Of a DNA stretch of 64,000 nucleotides, positions 9,418-18,948 are shown piece by piece. The notes beneath the pieces are model-generated. The model saw only the letters and a list, made by a program, of their open reading frames with translations, was not told the DNA's origin and did no database searches. Location: NCBI RefSeq assembly GCF_900636385.1, contig NZ_LR134269.1, forward strand, positions 2,046,001 to 2,110,000, read 5' to 3'. The position numbers and the translations under genes are program-made. This stretch comes from Staphylococcus warneri (GTDB taxonomy: Bacteria > Bacillota > Bacilli > Staphylococcales > Staphylococcaceae). Positions within the stretch are counted from its first letter, which is position 1, and the number at the start of each line of letters is the position of its first letter.

Positions 9418-9434
9418 TGTAAATATTATGTAAA
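9418..9434 (-). promoter_or_regulatory. PhoP/WalR-type direct repeat upstream of the pit operon
   Basis: The top strand reads TGTAAA-N5-TGTAAA; on the strand of the pit operon this is TTTACA-N5-TTTACA. The 11-bp spacing fits a PhoP box (TTHACA-N5-TTHACA) about 120 bases before the DUF47 start. Read on the other strand it also fits the WalR consensus, so the regulator is ambiguous. Confidence 0.4.
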
Positions 9435-9525
9435 TCATAGTTATAAGCAATGATGATTGCATTCATATAAATTGCGATTTGTTCCTACTTGAAAATATCA
9501 CAAAATTTACATAACTACAATTCAA

Positions 9526-9542
9526 TTTACAAATTCTTAACA
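9526..9542 (+). promoter_or_regulatory. Second PhoP-like direct repeat in the pit / DUF1398 divergent region
   Basis: TTTACA (9526-9531) and TTAACA (9537-9542) are separated by five bases, on the opposite strand from the first box. A lone TTTACA lies at 9506-9511. The remainder of the 436-base divergent region (9299-9734) is AT-rich with no other gene. Confidence 0.35.
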
Positions 9543-9734
9543 AATACGCAATTAAAAATTTACATACCCTTTCCTATTATGCACAAAAGGAGTATAATGA
9601 CCAATCCACTTTATAATTTAACGTTTTAAATGATGTCTTTCAATCAATTTCCCATGTAGTAAGTATAAAACATAAATTTTGCTATCTTACCTGTTCCACT
9701 TTATACTAGCATTACTATACTAAAGGAGATAACT

Positions 9735-10124
9735 ATGGAATTTACATTAAAATCGATTCAAGAAGCACATGAAAAATATACAGGTCCTGATTTCCCCAAA
9801 CTATTTAAAGCATTTAAAGACATGGGAATGGTCAGTAATGAAGTGAATATTCAGCATGGTACATCTGTTTATACAAATACTAACGAACAAACGATTACCG
9901 CTGAAGGTGTTAAAGTATCACATCCTATCGCGGATACTTCAAATACAGATGAGGTAAAAGACATTCTTAAACGACATCAAGCAGGGCAGACTGATTTCCC
10001 TACATTTTGTGAAGAAATGGCTCAAGCTGGTATCTATAAATGGTATATCGATATCAATGCTGGTACTTGTTCATATATTGATTTAAAACAACAAACTATT
10101 GTGAGTGAACAAATCCCGCAATAA
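9735..10124 (+). CDS. DUF1398 family protein
   Basis: A 129-residue protein resembling the DUF1398 family (E. coli YbcV type). Family-like features are an N-terminal helix MEFTLKSIQEAHEK and a C-terminal block FCEEMAQAGIYKWYIDINAG followed by TCSYID. It has no signal peptide or membrane segment. The AAAGGAG site lies just before the ATG. It is divergent from the pit operon and shares a bidirectional terminator with vraG. Its function is unknown. Confidence 0.75.
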   Translation: MEFTLKSIQEAHEKYTGPDFPKLFKAFKDMGMVSNEVNIQHGTSVYTNTNEQTITAEGVKVSHPIADTSNTDEVKDILKRHQAGQTDFPTFCEEMAQAGIYKWYIDINAGTCSYIDLKQQTIVSEQIPQ

Positions 10125-10143
10125 TCATTCAAATCATATAGTT

Positions 10144-10190
10144 AAAGGATTTCATTGTACATTTTATAATCACAATGAAATCCTTTTTTA
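10144..10190. terminator. Bidirectional terminator between the DUF1398 gene and vraG
   Basis: The perfect 15-bp arms AAAGGATTTCATTGT (10144-10158) and ACAATGAAATCCTTT (10172-10186) are followed by T on the top strand; it serves both converging genes. Confidence 0.85.
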
Positions 10191-10196
10191 TTAATC

Positions 10197-12086
10197 TTAA
10201 ATTGAATGTCTAATTGTTCTTTTAGAGTGGTTATACGCTGTTAGAGCAAATACAGCATAGATGTCTGTGTACACTGCCATAACAATAAATATAGGGATTT
10301 GATTGGTCGCACCTAATAATGACATAAATGCTAATGAAGCAAAATAAGCATGTAATAAAGCAATGATTAATGGTAATGCAAAGTTAAATAGAACCTTTAA
10401 TTTCAAACCTTTTGCCATATCTCGATGTGAAAATCCTAATTTACGCAATATAGAATAATTTTCTATTTCATCTTCTGTTTCATCGATTTGCTTAATATAT
10501 ATGATACAGCCTGCAGCAATTAAAAATGTGATCCCTAAAAATGATGTAACAAATAGTAATACACCCGTTAAACTAGAAATTTCACTTGCCGCTTCACTTC
10601 TTGTTTCAATATTTTTATCTACATTTTTTACCGCGCTTTGCAATTCCGGCATATCCTTTTTATGCTTAATATCAAATCCATATTGAGACACAATATCTTT
10701 AGCTTTAGCATGATTTCTCAAGTATTGGTAATCTTTATCATTTAATACTAAAGTAGGCCCTCCTAAATCAACATCGCTCATAAAATAAACTTGGTTTATT
10801 TCTTTATTTAATTTAACCTTGATGGCGTGTTGATGTGTACCTAATTGTGTTGCACCGTGTTTCTTATATTTCATGACATCACTCACTTTACCTTCAGGTA
10901 CAATAATATCTGTGTAACCCTTCGACACTTCAACATTAGGGATATACTTGTCACTTGTTACAGATACTTCATATGGTTTAGCAATGCCTTTTTCAAATAA
11001 TTTATCTTTAAACAGCTTACTATAAACAACTTCTTTATAATTATAAAAATGCTCAATATTTTTATTGTTTAATTCATATGCTAATTCATTTGCCTTTTCT
11101 TTATCTTTTAATGTCACATCATGTGGCGAATTCAATAGAACTTCATTGGTTAACGTCCCACGACTAATCGCTGCAAAACACAATACTGATACAGTAATAG
11201 CAGAAATAATTGTCATAACAGTTAAAGAAAATGCATTTTTCTTTATACGATACATAATTGGTGCAGTAAACATCACATCGTTGACGCTTACTGTATCTTG
11301 TCTCACTTTTTTAATTGCTTTAAAAATTAAAGAAACAGTACTTCTAAAAAAGAAATATGCTCCAATCACAGTACATATTAAAATGACAAACGGTTGAAAA
11401 ATACTATTAAAATGTTGAACAACTGTAGTCGATAAATAGTAACCTGTCAGAATCATAAGAACGCCTAATACACCTAAAATTAATTCACCAATTGTAAAAC
11501 GATTATGGTTGATTTCTCTCTTAGTCATATTAGAGGCTAATTCTATAATCGAACGTCTCCTTATATAAAAATAGCTTTGACCTATGGTTAAAATATATGC
11601 CACAACAATTAATAAAATTGCTTGTAAAATAGCAGACACACTGAAAATGATTGAAACAGTAATGTTAATACCGAGTAATCTTAGAACAATCATTAATAGT
11701 ATCTTAGATCCAAAAATACCGATGATAATACCTAAAATAGAAGTCGCTATAAAAATAAGTAACTGTTCAATCATAATCATTTGTAAAATATTGAATCTTG
11801 AAAGACCGATTGTTTGCAATAAGGCAAATTCACGACCTCTCCGTTTTAAAAATAACAAATTCGCGTACAAAATAAATACGATAATAATGATAAATAGAAA
11901 ATAACTACCTATTTGAGAGCCTTCTTTAATGATTGGATAATTCTGGTTGCCATGTAAATGATGTGCATATTTTAAAGTAATAAAACTAAAATACAGTACT
12001 ACACTAATCACTAAAGAAAATAAATATATGGCATAATGCGAAAACTTTTGTTGGAAGTTTTTAAAAATAATTTCTTTAAAGGTCAT
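10197..12086 (-). CDS. vraG: ABC transporter permease VraG
   Basis: A 629-residue BceB/FtsX-type permease with about ten membrane segments and a large extracellular domain of roughly 200 residues in the middle (about 310-510), which in this family contacts antimicrobial peptides. VraG works with VraF and is required for peptide sensing and resistance through GraS in S. aureus. Its ATG overlaps the 3' end of vraF by 11 bases, indicating translational coupling. Length and neighbourhood match S. aureus VraG. Regulation is expected through GraR. Confidence 0.92.
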   Translation of the reverse strand: MTFKEIIFKNFQQKFSHYAIYLFSLVISVVLYFSFITLKYAHHLHGNQNYPIIKEGSQIGSYFLFIIIIVFILYANLLFLKRRGREFALLQTIGLSRFNILQMIMIEQLLIFIATSILGIIIGIFGSKILLMIVLRLLGINITVSIIFSVSAILQAILLIVVAYILTIGQSYFYIRRRSIIELASNMTKREINHNRFTIGELILGVLGVLMILTGYYLSTTVVQHFNSIFQPFVILICTVIGAYFFFRSTVSLIFKAIKKVRQDTVSVNDVMFTAPIMYRIKKNAFSLTVMTIISAITVSVLCFAAISRGTLTNEVLLNSPHDVTLKDKEKANELAYELNNKNIEHFYNYKEVVYSKLFKDKLFEKGIAKPYEVSVTSDKYIPNVEVSKGYTDIIVPEGKVSDVMKYKKHGATQLGTHQHAIKVKLNKEINQVYFMSDVDLGGPTLVLNDKDYQYLRNHAKAKDIVSQYGFDIKHKKDMPELQSAVKNVDKNIETRSEAASEISSLTGVLLFVTSFLGITFLIAAGCIIYIKQIDETEDEIENYSILRKLGFSHRDMAKGLKLKVLFNFALPLIIALLHAYFASLAFMSLLGATNQIPIFIVMAVYTDIYAVFALTAYNHSKRTIRHSI

Positions 12087-12837
12087 AATTCACGCCACCA
12101 AGTACACTTTGTGTTCTAATAATTTCATTATAAAAGGTTTGTTTATCATCTTCACCTTGGAAAATTTCTGTAAATATTCTTCCATCTTTTAACATAACTA
12201 CTCGATTTGAATAACTGGCAGCTACTGGATCATGTGTAACCATTATAATTGTAGTATCAAATTTCTCATTCATTTTGCACAGTCGTTTTAATAAGGCTTG
12301 TGTACTTTTAGAGTCTAATGCTCCTGTTGGTTCATCAGCAAAGATAATTGACGGGTTAGTAATAAAGGCTCTAGCGGCAGACGTTCTTTGGATTTGTCCT
12401 CCTGACAATTCAGATGGATACTTATCACTGATATCACTAATATTTAATGCCTCCACGATTCGATCATATCGCTGTTTCATTTCTTGTTTATCTATTTTCT
12501 TCACCGATAATGGTAGCATAATATTTTCTTTTACAGTTAAGGTATGCAAGACATTATAATCTTGGAAAATAAACCCAATGTCTTTTTTACGAATATTTGA
12601 TAAAGCTTTGTTTGATAATTTATCTAATGATTGACCATTTAATTTAATCGATCCTCGCGTTGCATAATCTATGGAACTGAGTACATTCAATAAGGTTGTT
12701 TTTCCTGAACCAGATGGCCCCATAATCGAGATAAATTCACCTTTTTCAACTGATAAATTGATATCGTGTAACACTTCTTGCGGTGAATATTGATTCCCAT
12801 ATATTTTTGTTAATTGTTTTACTTCTAATATTGCCAC
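12076..12837 (-). CDS. vraF: ABC transporter ATP-binding protein VraF
   Basis: A 253-residue ABC ATPase with Walker A GPSGSGKTT (about residues 40-48), signature LSGGQIQR, Walker B IIFADEPTGALDS and switch His in MVTHD. It belongs to the LolD/BceA-type group that pairs with FtsX-like permeases. With VraG it forms the peptide sensing and detoxification transporter of the GraRS module. It uses a GTG start behind AGGAG. It is separated from graS by about 140 bases, so a promoter of its own is likely; I did not identify a clear GraR site. Confidence 0.92.
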   Translation of the reverse strand: MAILEVKQLTKIYGNQYSPQEVLHDINLSVEKGEFISIMGPSGSGKTTLLNVLSSIDYATRGSIKLNGQSLDKLSNKALSNIRKKDIGFIFQDYNVLHTLTVKENIMLPLSVKKIDKQEMKQRYDRIVEALNISDISDKYPSELSGGQIQRTSAARAFITNPSIIFADEPTGALDSKSTQALLKRLCKMNEKFDTTIIMVTHDPVAASYSNRVVMLKDGRIFTEIFQGEDDKQTFYNEIIRTQSVLGGVNYDL

Positions 12838-12975
12838 TTTAACACTCCTATGATTATCAACTGTTTATCGTTGATGCCACATCATTTGTAGATATAATGA
12901 AACGCATAACTATTCAATATTATTATAACGATTGTATATAACAAATGCGCTAATTCTGTGTAACAAAACGCATGT

Positions 12976-14016
12976 TTAAAATGACAATGTTGTCACTTCA
13001 GACATGCGTTCAATCACTTCATTTTGTTGTGGGAATATGAGACTAAAAGTAGTTCCTTTTCCTACGCTAGATTCCACTTTAATTTCAATTCCTAATTGTG
13101 ATTTAACACTATCAACCAAATACAAACCCATACCTGAGGACGTCGTTTCATTTCTATTAGCTGTTGACGTGTAACCTCTTTCAAAAATTCTTGGCATATC
13201 TTTCTTACTTATACCCCGTCCATAATCCTTTATTTCTAATACGATATGCTGATCTGTGCATTTACCATTCATTTCGATCATATTATCTTCACTATATTTT
13301 AATGAATTAGATAATATTTGTCTGATCATCATACGGCACCATTTTAAATCTGTATAAACTTTAAAATCATCCGTAAAATTCAATTCAAATCCAATACCTT
13401 TAGCCTGACTAATATGACGCGTCAACTGAATTTCATCTATAACCATTCGTTTTAAAGATACATAGTCAAAGTACATATCTTTATTTTGAGTTTCTAACCT
13501 TGTTAAATATAATTGTTTATCTAACATTTCATTAATACGCGACCATTCATATAACAATGCTTGTTTACGTTTATAATCTTGCTCTTGATCAATTAATAAC
13601 TTCATTGCTGTTACTGGTGTTTTAATACCATGAACAAATTCTGTAATACTTTGTTCATGGTTTTTGATTTGTACCTGTTGCGCTAATACCTTATCTTTTT
13701 GCGATGTTATATTTCGATATAAATAGTCTACGATTTGTTGTTGAAATGGTGTTTCAGCTAAATCTTTATGTTTAATTTCTTCTATTTCTTTATTTTTATA
13801 AAAGTGCTTAGACAACCTAGATTCTTTGAAAAACGTAAAAATAATGAATAATACACTCATACCTAAGTTCAAAACTACGATATACCAAACACTATCTGCT
13901 GCAATATCATAATCTATATACGAAATTCCGATCATAACTAGATTGATAAATACAATCCATAAGATCCAATTTAATCGCGATTTAACGAATAACCAAAACC
14001 ACTTTAAATTATTCAT
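12976..14016 (-). CDS. graS: Sensor histidine kinase GraS (ApsS)
   Basis: A 346-residue intramembrane-sensing histidine kinase. Two N-terminal helices (about 13-33 and 44-63) flank a very short acidic loop ([10 protein letters not shown]) that senses cationic peptides. The phospho-acceptor His129 lies in [11 protein letters not shown], and N- and G-boxes ([29 protein letters not shown]) form the ATP domain. Position 130, directly after the His, is Gly rather than the usual Asp/Glu. The start at 14016 (MNNLKWFW) overlaps graR by eight bases and gives the S. aureus length. Confidence 0.92.
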   Translation of the reverse strand: MNNLKWFWLFVKSRLNWILWIVFINLVMIGISYIDYDIAADSVWYIVVLNLGMSVLFIIFTFFKESRLSKHFYKNKEIEEIKHKDLAETPFQQQIVDYLYRNITSQKDKVLAQQVQIKNHEQSITEFVHGIKTPVTAMKLLIDQEQDYKRKQALLYEWSRINEMLDKQLYLTRLETQNKDMYFDYVSLKRMVIDEIQLTRHISQAKGIGFELNFTDDFKVYTDLKWCRMMIRQILSNSLKYSEDNMIEMNGKCTDQHIVLEIKDYGRGISKKDMPRIFERGYTSTANRNETTSSGMGLYLVDSVKSQLGIEIKVESSVGKGTTFSLIFPQQNEVIERMSEVTTLSF

Positions 14017-14683
14017 GTGCCATATATCCTTTACCAACCTTAGTTTCTATCGCACTGTCCATACCTATTTCAGATAGTTTCTTTCTCAAGCGATTGACAT
14101 TGACAGTCAAGGTATTATCACTTACAAAAGCTTCATCATCCCATAATGCGGTGATTAGCGTATCACGTGAGACAATTTGATTTCTTTTATTGACTAACAT
14201 TTCTAAAATGATCATTTCTGTTTTAGATAAAAAGATAGCTTGATCACCTTTTTGAATACTATCCTTTGATAGATCTACTACAGCATCTTGCCAGTTCAAT
14301 GTACGTTTTTCTTCAACACCAAATTCGTATACTCTGCGATAAACCGCCTGGAGTTTAGCTATTAAAACATTGGTATAAAATGGTTTTTGAATATAATCAT
14401 CAGCACCTAACTCCATGCTCATGACTTGATCCATTGGATTATCTCGGGATGATAAGAATAAAATAGGTACATTAGACACTTGTCTCATTTTTCTACACCA
14501 ATAAAAGCCATCATATTTTGGCAATTGCACGTCTAGAATAACAATTTCTGGATTAAATGCTTCAAATGTATCCATAACATTTCCAAAATCATCTATACCA
14601 ACCACATTAAAATCCCATTGTTCTAACTCTTTTTTTAGTTCTTGGAACAATGTATTATCATCTTCTACTAATAATATTTGCAT
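14009..14683 (-). CDS. graR: Response regulator GraR (ApsR)
   Basis: A 224-residue OmpR-type response regulator. The receiver domain holds the acidic pocket EDD (residues 7-9), phospho-acceptor Asp51 in VILDVQLP, and Lys in DDYIQKPF. The C-terminal winged helix (about 128-222) ends with [16 protein letters not shown] and VGKGYMAHE. In staphylococci GraR activates vraFG, mprF and dlt in response to cationic peptides. It lies 13 bases after graX and overlaps graS, so graXRS are co-transcribed. Confidence 0.93.
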   Translation of the reverse strand: MQILLVEDDNTLFQELKKELEQWDFNVVGIDDFGNVMDTFEAFNPEIVILDVQLPKYDGFYWCRKMRQVSNVPILFLSSRDNPMDQVMSMELGADDYIQKPFYTNVLIAKLQAVYRRVYEFGVEEKRTLNWQDAVVDLSKDSIQKGDQAIFLSKTEMIILEMLVNKRNQIVSRDTLITALWDDEAFVSDNTLTVNVNRLRKKLSEIGMDSAIETKVGKGYMAHE

Positions 14684-14696
14684 TCATATCACCTTA

Positions 14697-15620
14697 TTAT
14701 TTTGTGTATTTAATTTTTTCTCCAGATTGAACTCGTCCTTGAAAATGTTTGATGCGACAATCTACTTCAAATCCACGCATCATAATACCTTGTAGTGGCG
14801 CTTGAACAAAATAATATACAGGCCAAAACATTTTAGGAATGTAATCATATAGATGAACTATAACGATTGCATTATTTTTTAACAATCGAAACTCTAATTT
14901 ACCTTGCTTTTTCGCATTGGATTTTACTAACTTACCTCCAACTAAATATAAAGTGATAAGATTTTCCTCTGTTAACACTTTCTTAAAAATAGCCAATGGT
15001 TTGTTTTTACTTTTTAAATATATATAATAATGGTCATCACTATGATACGTCTTAACAATCGTTCCTTTGGTTTTATCTAACCAATTAAAAAAGTATTCTA
15101 CAACTTGATTAAGTGTCCATTTTTTAGGCAAAACCATTTTCATAGCTGTTCTAACATCATCGTACTTAGATACTTGCAATTCGACATTGATATGTGGACG
15201 TTTAATTTCCAGTTTCGTACGCTCTACAGGTACACCATAAGCGCCTAAACGTTCCATCGTTTGATTATCATTTCGACTTCCCGGAATATATACTAACTTT
15301 TTAACATGATTCACTGCCGCTGCCCTACCAAAGTTGTCAGCAGCAATTAAATTAAGATCTCGCGCTGTTGCTTGCGTTAATTTTGCTGAATTTTTCGTTG
15401 GATCTAAATAAAAAATAGCTATATCTATCTCTTTCATTGCTTCAACAACATCTTGATAATTAAAAATATCGCTCTGTAACCATGTCATATCGGTTGCATT
15501 AACATGTTCTGGTTTAGGATACTTGGACAATACATATAAATCGGCATCATTTTCAATGACTGAACTTAAATGTTTTCCAATATAGCCTGTGCCACCTGCT
15601 AAAAGTACTTTTGGTTTCAT
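14697..15620 (-). CDS. graX: GraX, Rossmann-fold cofactor of GraRS
   Basis: A 307-residue NAD(P)-binding Rossmann protein of the atypical short-chain dehydrogenase type. The N-terminus MKPKVLLAGGTGYIGKHL has the GxxGxxG dinucleotide loop. The C-terminal half (about 165-300) is a DUF2867-like region with aromatic-rich strands (PKMFWPVYYFVQAPLQG). In S. aureus GraX interacts with GraS and is needed for signalling; an enzymatic activity has not been shown. It is first in the graXRS operon. A 7-bp inverted repeat lies in the divergent promoter region. Confidence 0.85.
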   Translation of the reverse strand: MKPKVLLAGGTGYIGKHLSSVIENDADLYVLSKYPKPEHVNATDMTWLQSDIFNYQDVVEAMKEIDIAIFYLDPTKNSAKLTQATARDLNLIAADNFGRAAAVNHVKKLVYIPGSRNDNQTMERLGAYGVPVERTKLEIKRPHINVELQVSKYDDVRTAMKMVLPKKWTLNQVVEYFFNWLDKTKGTIVKTYHSDDHYYIYLKSKNKPLAIFKKVLTEENLITLYLVGGKLVKSNAKKQGKLEFRLLKNNAIVIVHLYDYIPKMFWPVYYFVQAPLQGIMMRGFEVDCRIKHFQGRVQSGEKIKYTK

Positions 15621-15653
15621 ATTTTAAACTCCCTTGTGTATAATGAACACTCC

Positions 15654-15673
15654 ATCGTGTGCAATTACACGAT
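15654..15673. promoter_or_regulatory. Inverted repeat in the graX / acetyltransferase divergent region
   Basis: ATCGTGT (15654-15660) and ACACGAT (15667-15673) are perfect inverted arms with a 6-base spacer, about 35 bases before the graX start. It could be an operator; the binding protein is unknown. Confidence 0.35.
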
Positions 15674-15746
15674 TCAAAGCAAACTTAACTTATTTATATT
15701 ATAATATAGAAGTAGCAGAAACTTAAATGAATATAGGAGTGTTTTC

Positions 15747-16253
15747 ATGCCTCACGCTATTCGTGAAATTAGTATAAAAGACGTAGACAATTTTATAGAC
15801 TTACTTACTAAAATCTATGATGAATCAGAATTCACATTTTACAATCCTGGTGAATATGCACCTAGTACTAACGAAGTGATTAAACGCTTAGAAGATTATA
15901 TTACCTCTTCTTCTAAGGCGATTTTCGTTGTCGAAAGTAATGATCAACTTGTAGGATACGGTTTTGTAGGTACTGAAACATATGAACGTACACGTCATGA
16001 AGCGATTGTTTATCTAGGTGTAAAAAAACTGTACCAAAAAGACGGCGTCGGACAAACTTTAATTAATGCGATAGAAGCCTGGTCCCTCAATCATAATATC
16101 CGTCGAATTGAAGCAACAGTAGTACCTGAAAATGATGGAGCTGTTAACTTATTTAAGAGCGCTGGATTCCAAATTGAAGGCGAACTAAAAGATAAGTTGT
16201 ATATTAACAACAAATATTATAATGAATACGTGATGGCTAAAATTTTAAATTAA
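15747..16253 (+). CDS. GNAT family N-acetyltransferase
   Basis: A 168-residue acetyltransferase of the GNAT fold. Motif A is seen as VYLGVKKLYQKDGVGQTLI (about residues 90-108), where the Q/R-x-x-G-x-G/A pyrophosphate loop is replaced by QKDGVGQ. Motif B is RRIEATVVPENDGAVNLF followed by KSAGFQIEGE, the usual late strand. The closest style is RimI/PhnO-like or YhhY-like acetyltransferases; the acceptor is unknown. It is divergent from graX and ends at a shared bidirectional terminator. Confidence 0.85.
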   Translation: MPHAIREISIKDVDNFIDLLTKIYDESEFTFYNPGEYAPSTNEVIKRLEDYITSSSKAIFVVESNDQLVGYGFVGTETYERTRHEAIVYLGVKKLYQKDGVGQTLINAIEAWSLNHNIRRIEATVVPENDGAVNLFKSAGFQIEGELKDKLYINNKYYNEYVMAKILN

Positions 16254-16329
16254 TTATTTATGATAATTACATATTGAATTTTATCATATAATTAGATGAA
16301 ATAAGTTGATAACGATATATCATGTATAA

Positions 16330-16370
16330 AAACACCGTAAAGCGACTATTGTTGTCGTTTTACGGTGTTT
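16330..16370. terminator. Bidirectional terminator, acetyltransferase / esterase
   Basis: The arms AAACACCGTAAAGCGAC (16329-16345) and GTCGTTTTACGGTGTTT (16354-16370) form a hairpin between converging genes, with A and T tracts at its ends. Confidence 0.85.
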
Positions 16371-16378
16371 TGCTTCAT

Positions 16379-17431
16379 TTATTCACTAAATGGGTCTAAT
16401 TGTACATCTTTATTCAAATTATTGTTTTCATTGTGATTAGATTGATTGTTTCGTTCAACACCTGAAGAAGATGTGTTTCTACTTAAGAATAAGAGTACCC
16501 GTTTAATATTCTCTTTGGATTCTGGTTTATTTAAATGAAATTGATATTGATGGTGTAAGTGATGTGAACCATCATAAAATAATGTTTCAGCTGGCACATC
16601 TTTTTCTTTTAATTTTTTATAAAAATCTATGTTCTGACTATAAAATGGATCCGCATCACCCACTGATAAAAATGTAGGCGGATAATCTTTAGTTATTTGA
16701 TTTATCGTAGACATTTGAGATAAGTTTTTAAAATTACTCTCCCAATTTGTTGTACCTGTATAACTTCTCATAAATAATTGGATCCTAGGAAACTCTGTAG
16801 CTTTAACTGTCTTCATATCATAGAAACCACCAAAGAATATCGCTGCTTTAATTTGAGAAGGTTTAAATTCGGGTTCAAATTTCATTTCATCACGTAACGA
16901 TTGATTTGTTTGCATAGCAACATATTGACTGGTTAATTGTGCGCCAGCAGAATCACCACCTATAATGACTTGATCAAAATCAATAGGCAAATCATGTTCA
17001 TTCGTTTTTATAAATTTGACAGCTTTGTTCATTTGTTCAATAGGTGTAGGATACTTATATTGAGGCGCTAACGCATAGTTGACGTTTACCACAATGTAAC
17101 CTTGCTCAGCTATTTTGGATAGTAAAGGATTTTTATACTGTTTATCACCAGCAATAAAACCACCACCATGCATCCAAAAGATGACTGGTAACTTACTATC
17201 TTTATTCATATCAGATGGCATAATAATATCTAATTTACTATTAGGTATGCCTTGACCATAAGAAATATTCTGTAAGACTTTCACGTTTTTATTATTTATT
17301 TGGACTTTTTCTTTATTTTGTTGTTGTCGGTGTTCATGATCATAATGTTTTTTCAATAACAGACCAGTACTAGTACCTACTATTAAAATAACAACGACAG
17401 TTATCAACAACCATTTATGTTTTGCCTTCAT
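16379..17431 (-). CDS. Membrane-anchored esterase/lipase, alpha/beta hydrolase
   Basis: A 350-residue alpha/beta hydrolase of the hormone-sensitive-lipase type. One N-terminal hydrophobic segment (about 7-26) anchors it, with the enzyme domain outside. The oxyanion motif HGGGF (88-92), nucleophile Ser161 in GGDSAGAQ, Asp in VGDADPF and His in GSHHLHHQY form the active site. The C-terminal tail is Asn-rich and polar. The start at 17431 (MKAKHKWLL) is preferred over 17452 because GAGAGGA lies about ten bases upstream. The substrate is unknown; small acyl esters are likely. Confidence 0.85.
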   Translation of the reverse strand: MKAKHKWLLITVVVILIVGTSTGLLLKKHYDHEHRQQQNKEKVQINNKNVKVLQNISYGQGIPNSKLDIIMPSDMNKDSKLPVIFWMHGGGFIAGDKQYKNPLLSKIAEQGYIVVNVNYALAPQYKYPTPIEQMNKAVKFIKTNEHDLPIDFDQVIIGGDSAGAQLTSQYVAMQTNQSLRDEMKFEPEFKPSQIKAAIFFGGFYDMKTVKATEFPRIQLFMRSYTGTTNWESNFKNLSQMSTINQITKDYPPTFLSVGDADPFYSQNIDFYKKLKEKDVPAETLFYDGSHHLHHQYQFHLNKPESKENIKRVLLFLSRNTSSSGVERNNQSNHNENNNLNKDVQLDPFSE

Positions 17432-17491
17432 GACGGATAATCCTCTCATCAATGCTCACTTATATTATTAATTGGCATAATAATTACATTA

Positions 17492-17533
17492 AAAAAGCAA
17501 TTCACCTTCTATTTAAAAAGATGAATTGCTTTT
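17492..17533 (-). terminator. Terminator of the YkvI-type transporter gene
   Basis: The arms AAAAGCAATTCA (17493-17504) and TGAATTGCTTTT (17522-17533) form a hairpin with an A-run on the left that reads as U on the minus strand. Confidence 0.8.
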
Positions 17534-17583
17534 AAGATTAAATCAATCGCTTTTAATTGTAAAGTACATCAAATTACATATCA

Positions 17584-18651
17584 TTATGCAATATGTTTTT
17601 TGTCATCACTCTTACGTTTATAATATTTGATTAGTACGGCAACAACTATAAATAAACCGACTACACCCATAATATTATATAAATAGTTAATTAAATCAGC
17701 AAATCCTACGAAACTTAAAATGTAGGCCGCAATCATCATTATAATAATGAACACATGATATTTTTTACTATATGGTTCAGTGAAACGTGCTGCAAATGAG
17801 TAACATAACCCTAATATAGTGTTATACATTACTGCCAACATAATAATTGTTAAAACTAATCCAATCCATGGATTGATTTCATTTGCTAAATTCAGTGTAG
17901 GAATAGCTGCATCTTTAATTTGTGGGTATTCTGCTTGTAATGCAAAGTTAATTAGCGCTAATAGAATAGTATAAACAATACCACCAAATAACGCACCTGC
18001 ACCTGAAACTTTTCGCTTAGATGCATCTCCACCAATTGCCACAACTGTACTAAAACCTACTGCAAATGCAAGACCACCATATTGAATACCTTTAAGAATA
18101 CCTAAAATGATGTTTGGCTTATCTACAGTATCATTAACTTTATTCAATGGTATAGATCCATTAAACAAATAGTACACTGCAATTAATACAACCATCACAA
18201 TTAAAAATGGTGTCACAATACCCAAAGCTCTTACTATTTTATTGAAATCTAATAGTAATGTGCCATAAATAACTACAGTCATAATTAGAGCACCTAACCA
18301 AATGGGTACATTAAAACTTTCTTGGAAGGCTGATCCAGCACCCGCAATCATCGTAACGGCGATACCAAATAAAAAGAATACAAGAATGTAATCGAAAATC
18401 TTACTAAATTTATCGCCGAAGACATATTGCAATGTAGATTCATGATTAGTTGCTTCAAAAGCTGTTCCTATTTTGGCTACTTGTCTACCTATAAACCCTA
18501 AAATTAAACCTGATAAAAGGACACCAATGTATGACCATAAGCCATAAGGTGTAAAGAATTGCATCACTTCTTGTCCGGTTGAAAAACCTGCACCGACAAC
18601 GATGCCGACATAGGCGAAACCAATTTTTATAGCTTCTTTATTGAGCCCCAT
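17584..18651 (-). CDS. YkvI-type membrane transporter
   Basis: A 355-residue polytopic protein with about ten membrane helices, resembling B. subtilis YkvI and distantly the LeuT/APC-fold transporters. The first helix contains a broken glycine-rich motif (GIVVGAGFSTGQEV), as in sodium-coupled amino acid transporters, and helix six carries GLAFAVGFSTVVAIGG. The substrate is unknown. The start at 18651 (MGLNKEAIKIG) is supported by a strong AAGGAGGT site eight to nine bases upstream. It has its own terminator and looks monocistronic. Confidence 0.75.
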   Translation of the reverse strand: MGLNKEAIKIGFAYVGIVVGAGFSTGQEVMQFFTPYGLWSYIGVLLSGLILGFIGRQVAKIGTAFEATNHESTLQYVFGDKFSKIFDYILVFFLFGIAVTMIAGAGSAFQESFNVPIWLGALIMTVVIYGTLLLDFNKIVRALGIVTPFLIVMVVLIAVYYLFNGSIPLNKVNDTVDKPNIILGILKGIQYGGLAFAVGFSTVVAIGGDASKRKVSGAGALFGGIVYTILLALINFALQAEYPQIKDAAIPTLNLANEINPWIGLVLTIIMLAVMYNTILGLCYSFAARFTEPYSKKYHVFIIIMMIAAYILSFVGFADLINYLYNIMGVVGLFIVVAVLIKYYKRKSDDKKHIA

Positions 18652-18731
18652 GAAAAGTTTACCTCCTTCGTTTCGCATATTTTGAATTATAACGTACTGT
18701 TATTTAATTTCAACCCAACTCAATGCATGTT

Positions 18732-18760
18732 AAAAAAGCCTAAATCCGTGATTTAGACTT
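18732..18760 (-). terminator. Hairpin with U-tract, second terminator candidate
   Basis: CTAAATC (18740-18746) and GATTTAG (18750-18756) form a short stem with an A-run at 18732-18737. It lies downstream of the 18949-19449 gene's own terminator and may be a backup stop or part of the leader region of the YkvI-type gene. Confidence 0.5.
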
Positions 18761-18882
18761 ATATACCAACTGTTTTCACTAATCTACAAAATATAAAATT
18801 CATACTTTTCTAACAATTCTACAATAATTTATTTATTAAAATCACATTTATTTTAATGCAAAATAATTTATAATTTCACAAT

Positions 18883-18923
18883 AAAAAGTCATTGAAACGA
18901 TCAGACTCATCTCAATGACTTTT
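18883..18923 (-). terminator. Terminator of the conserved hypothetical gene
   Basis: Perfect arms AAAAGTCATTGA (18884-18895) and TCAATGACTTTT (18912-18923) just beyond the stop codon of the 166-residue gene. Confidence 0.85.
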
Positions 18924-18948
18924 ATTAATCAAAATTAATATTCATTTT

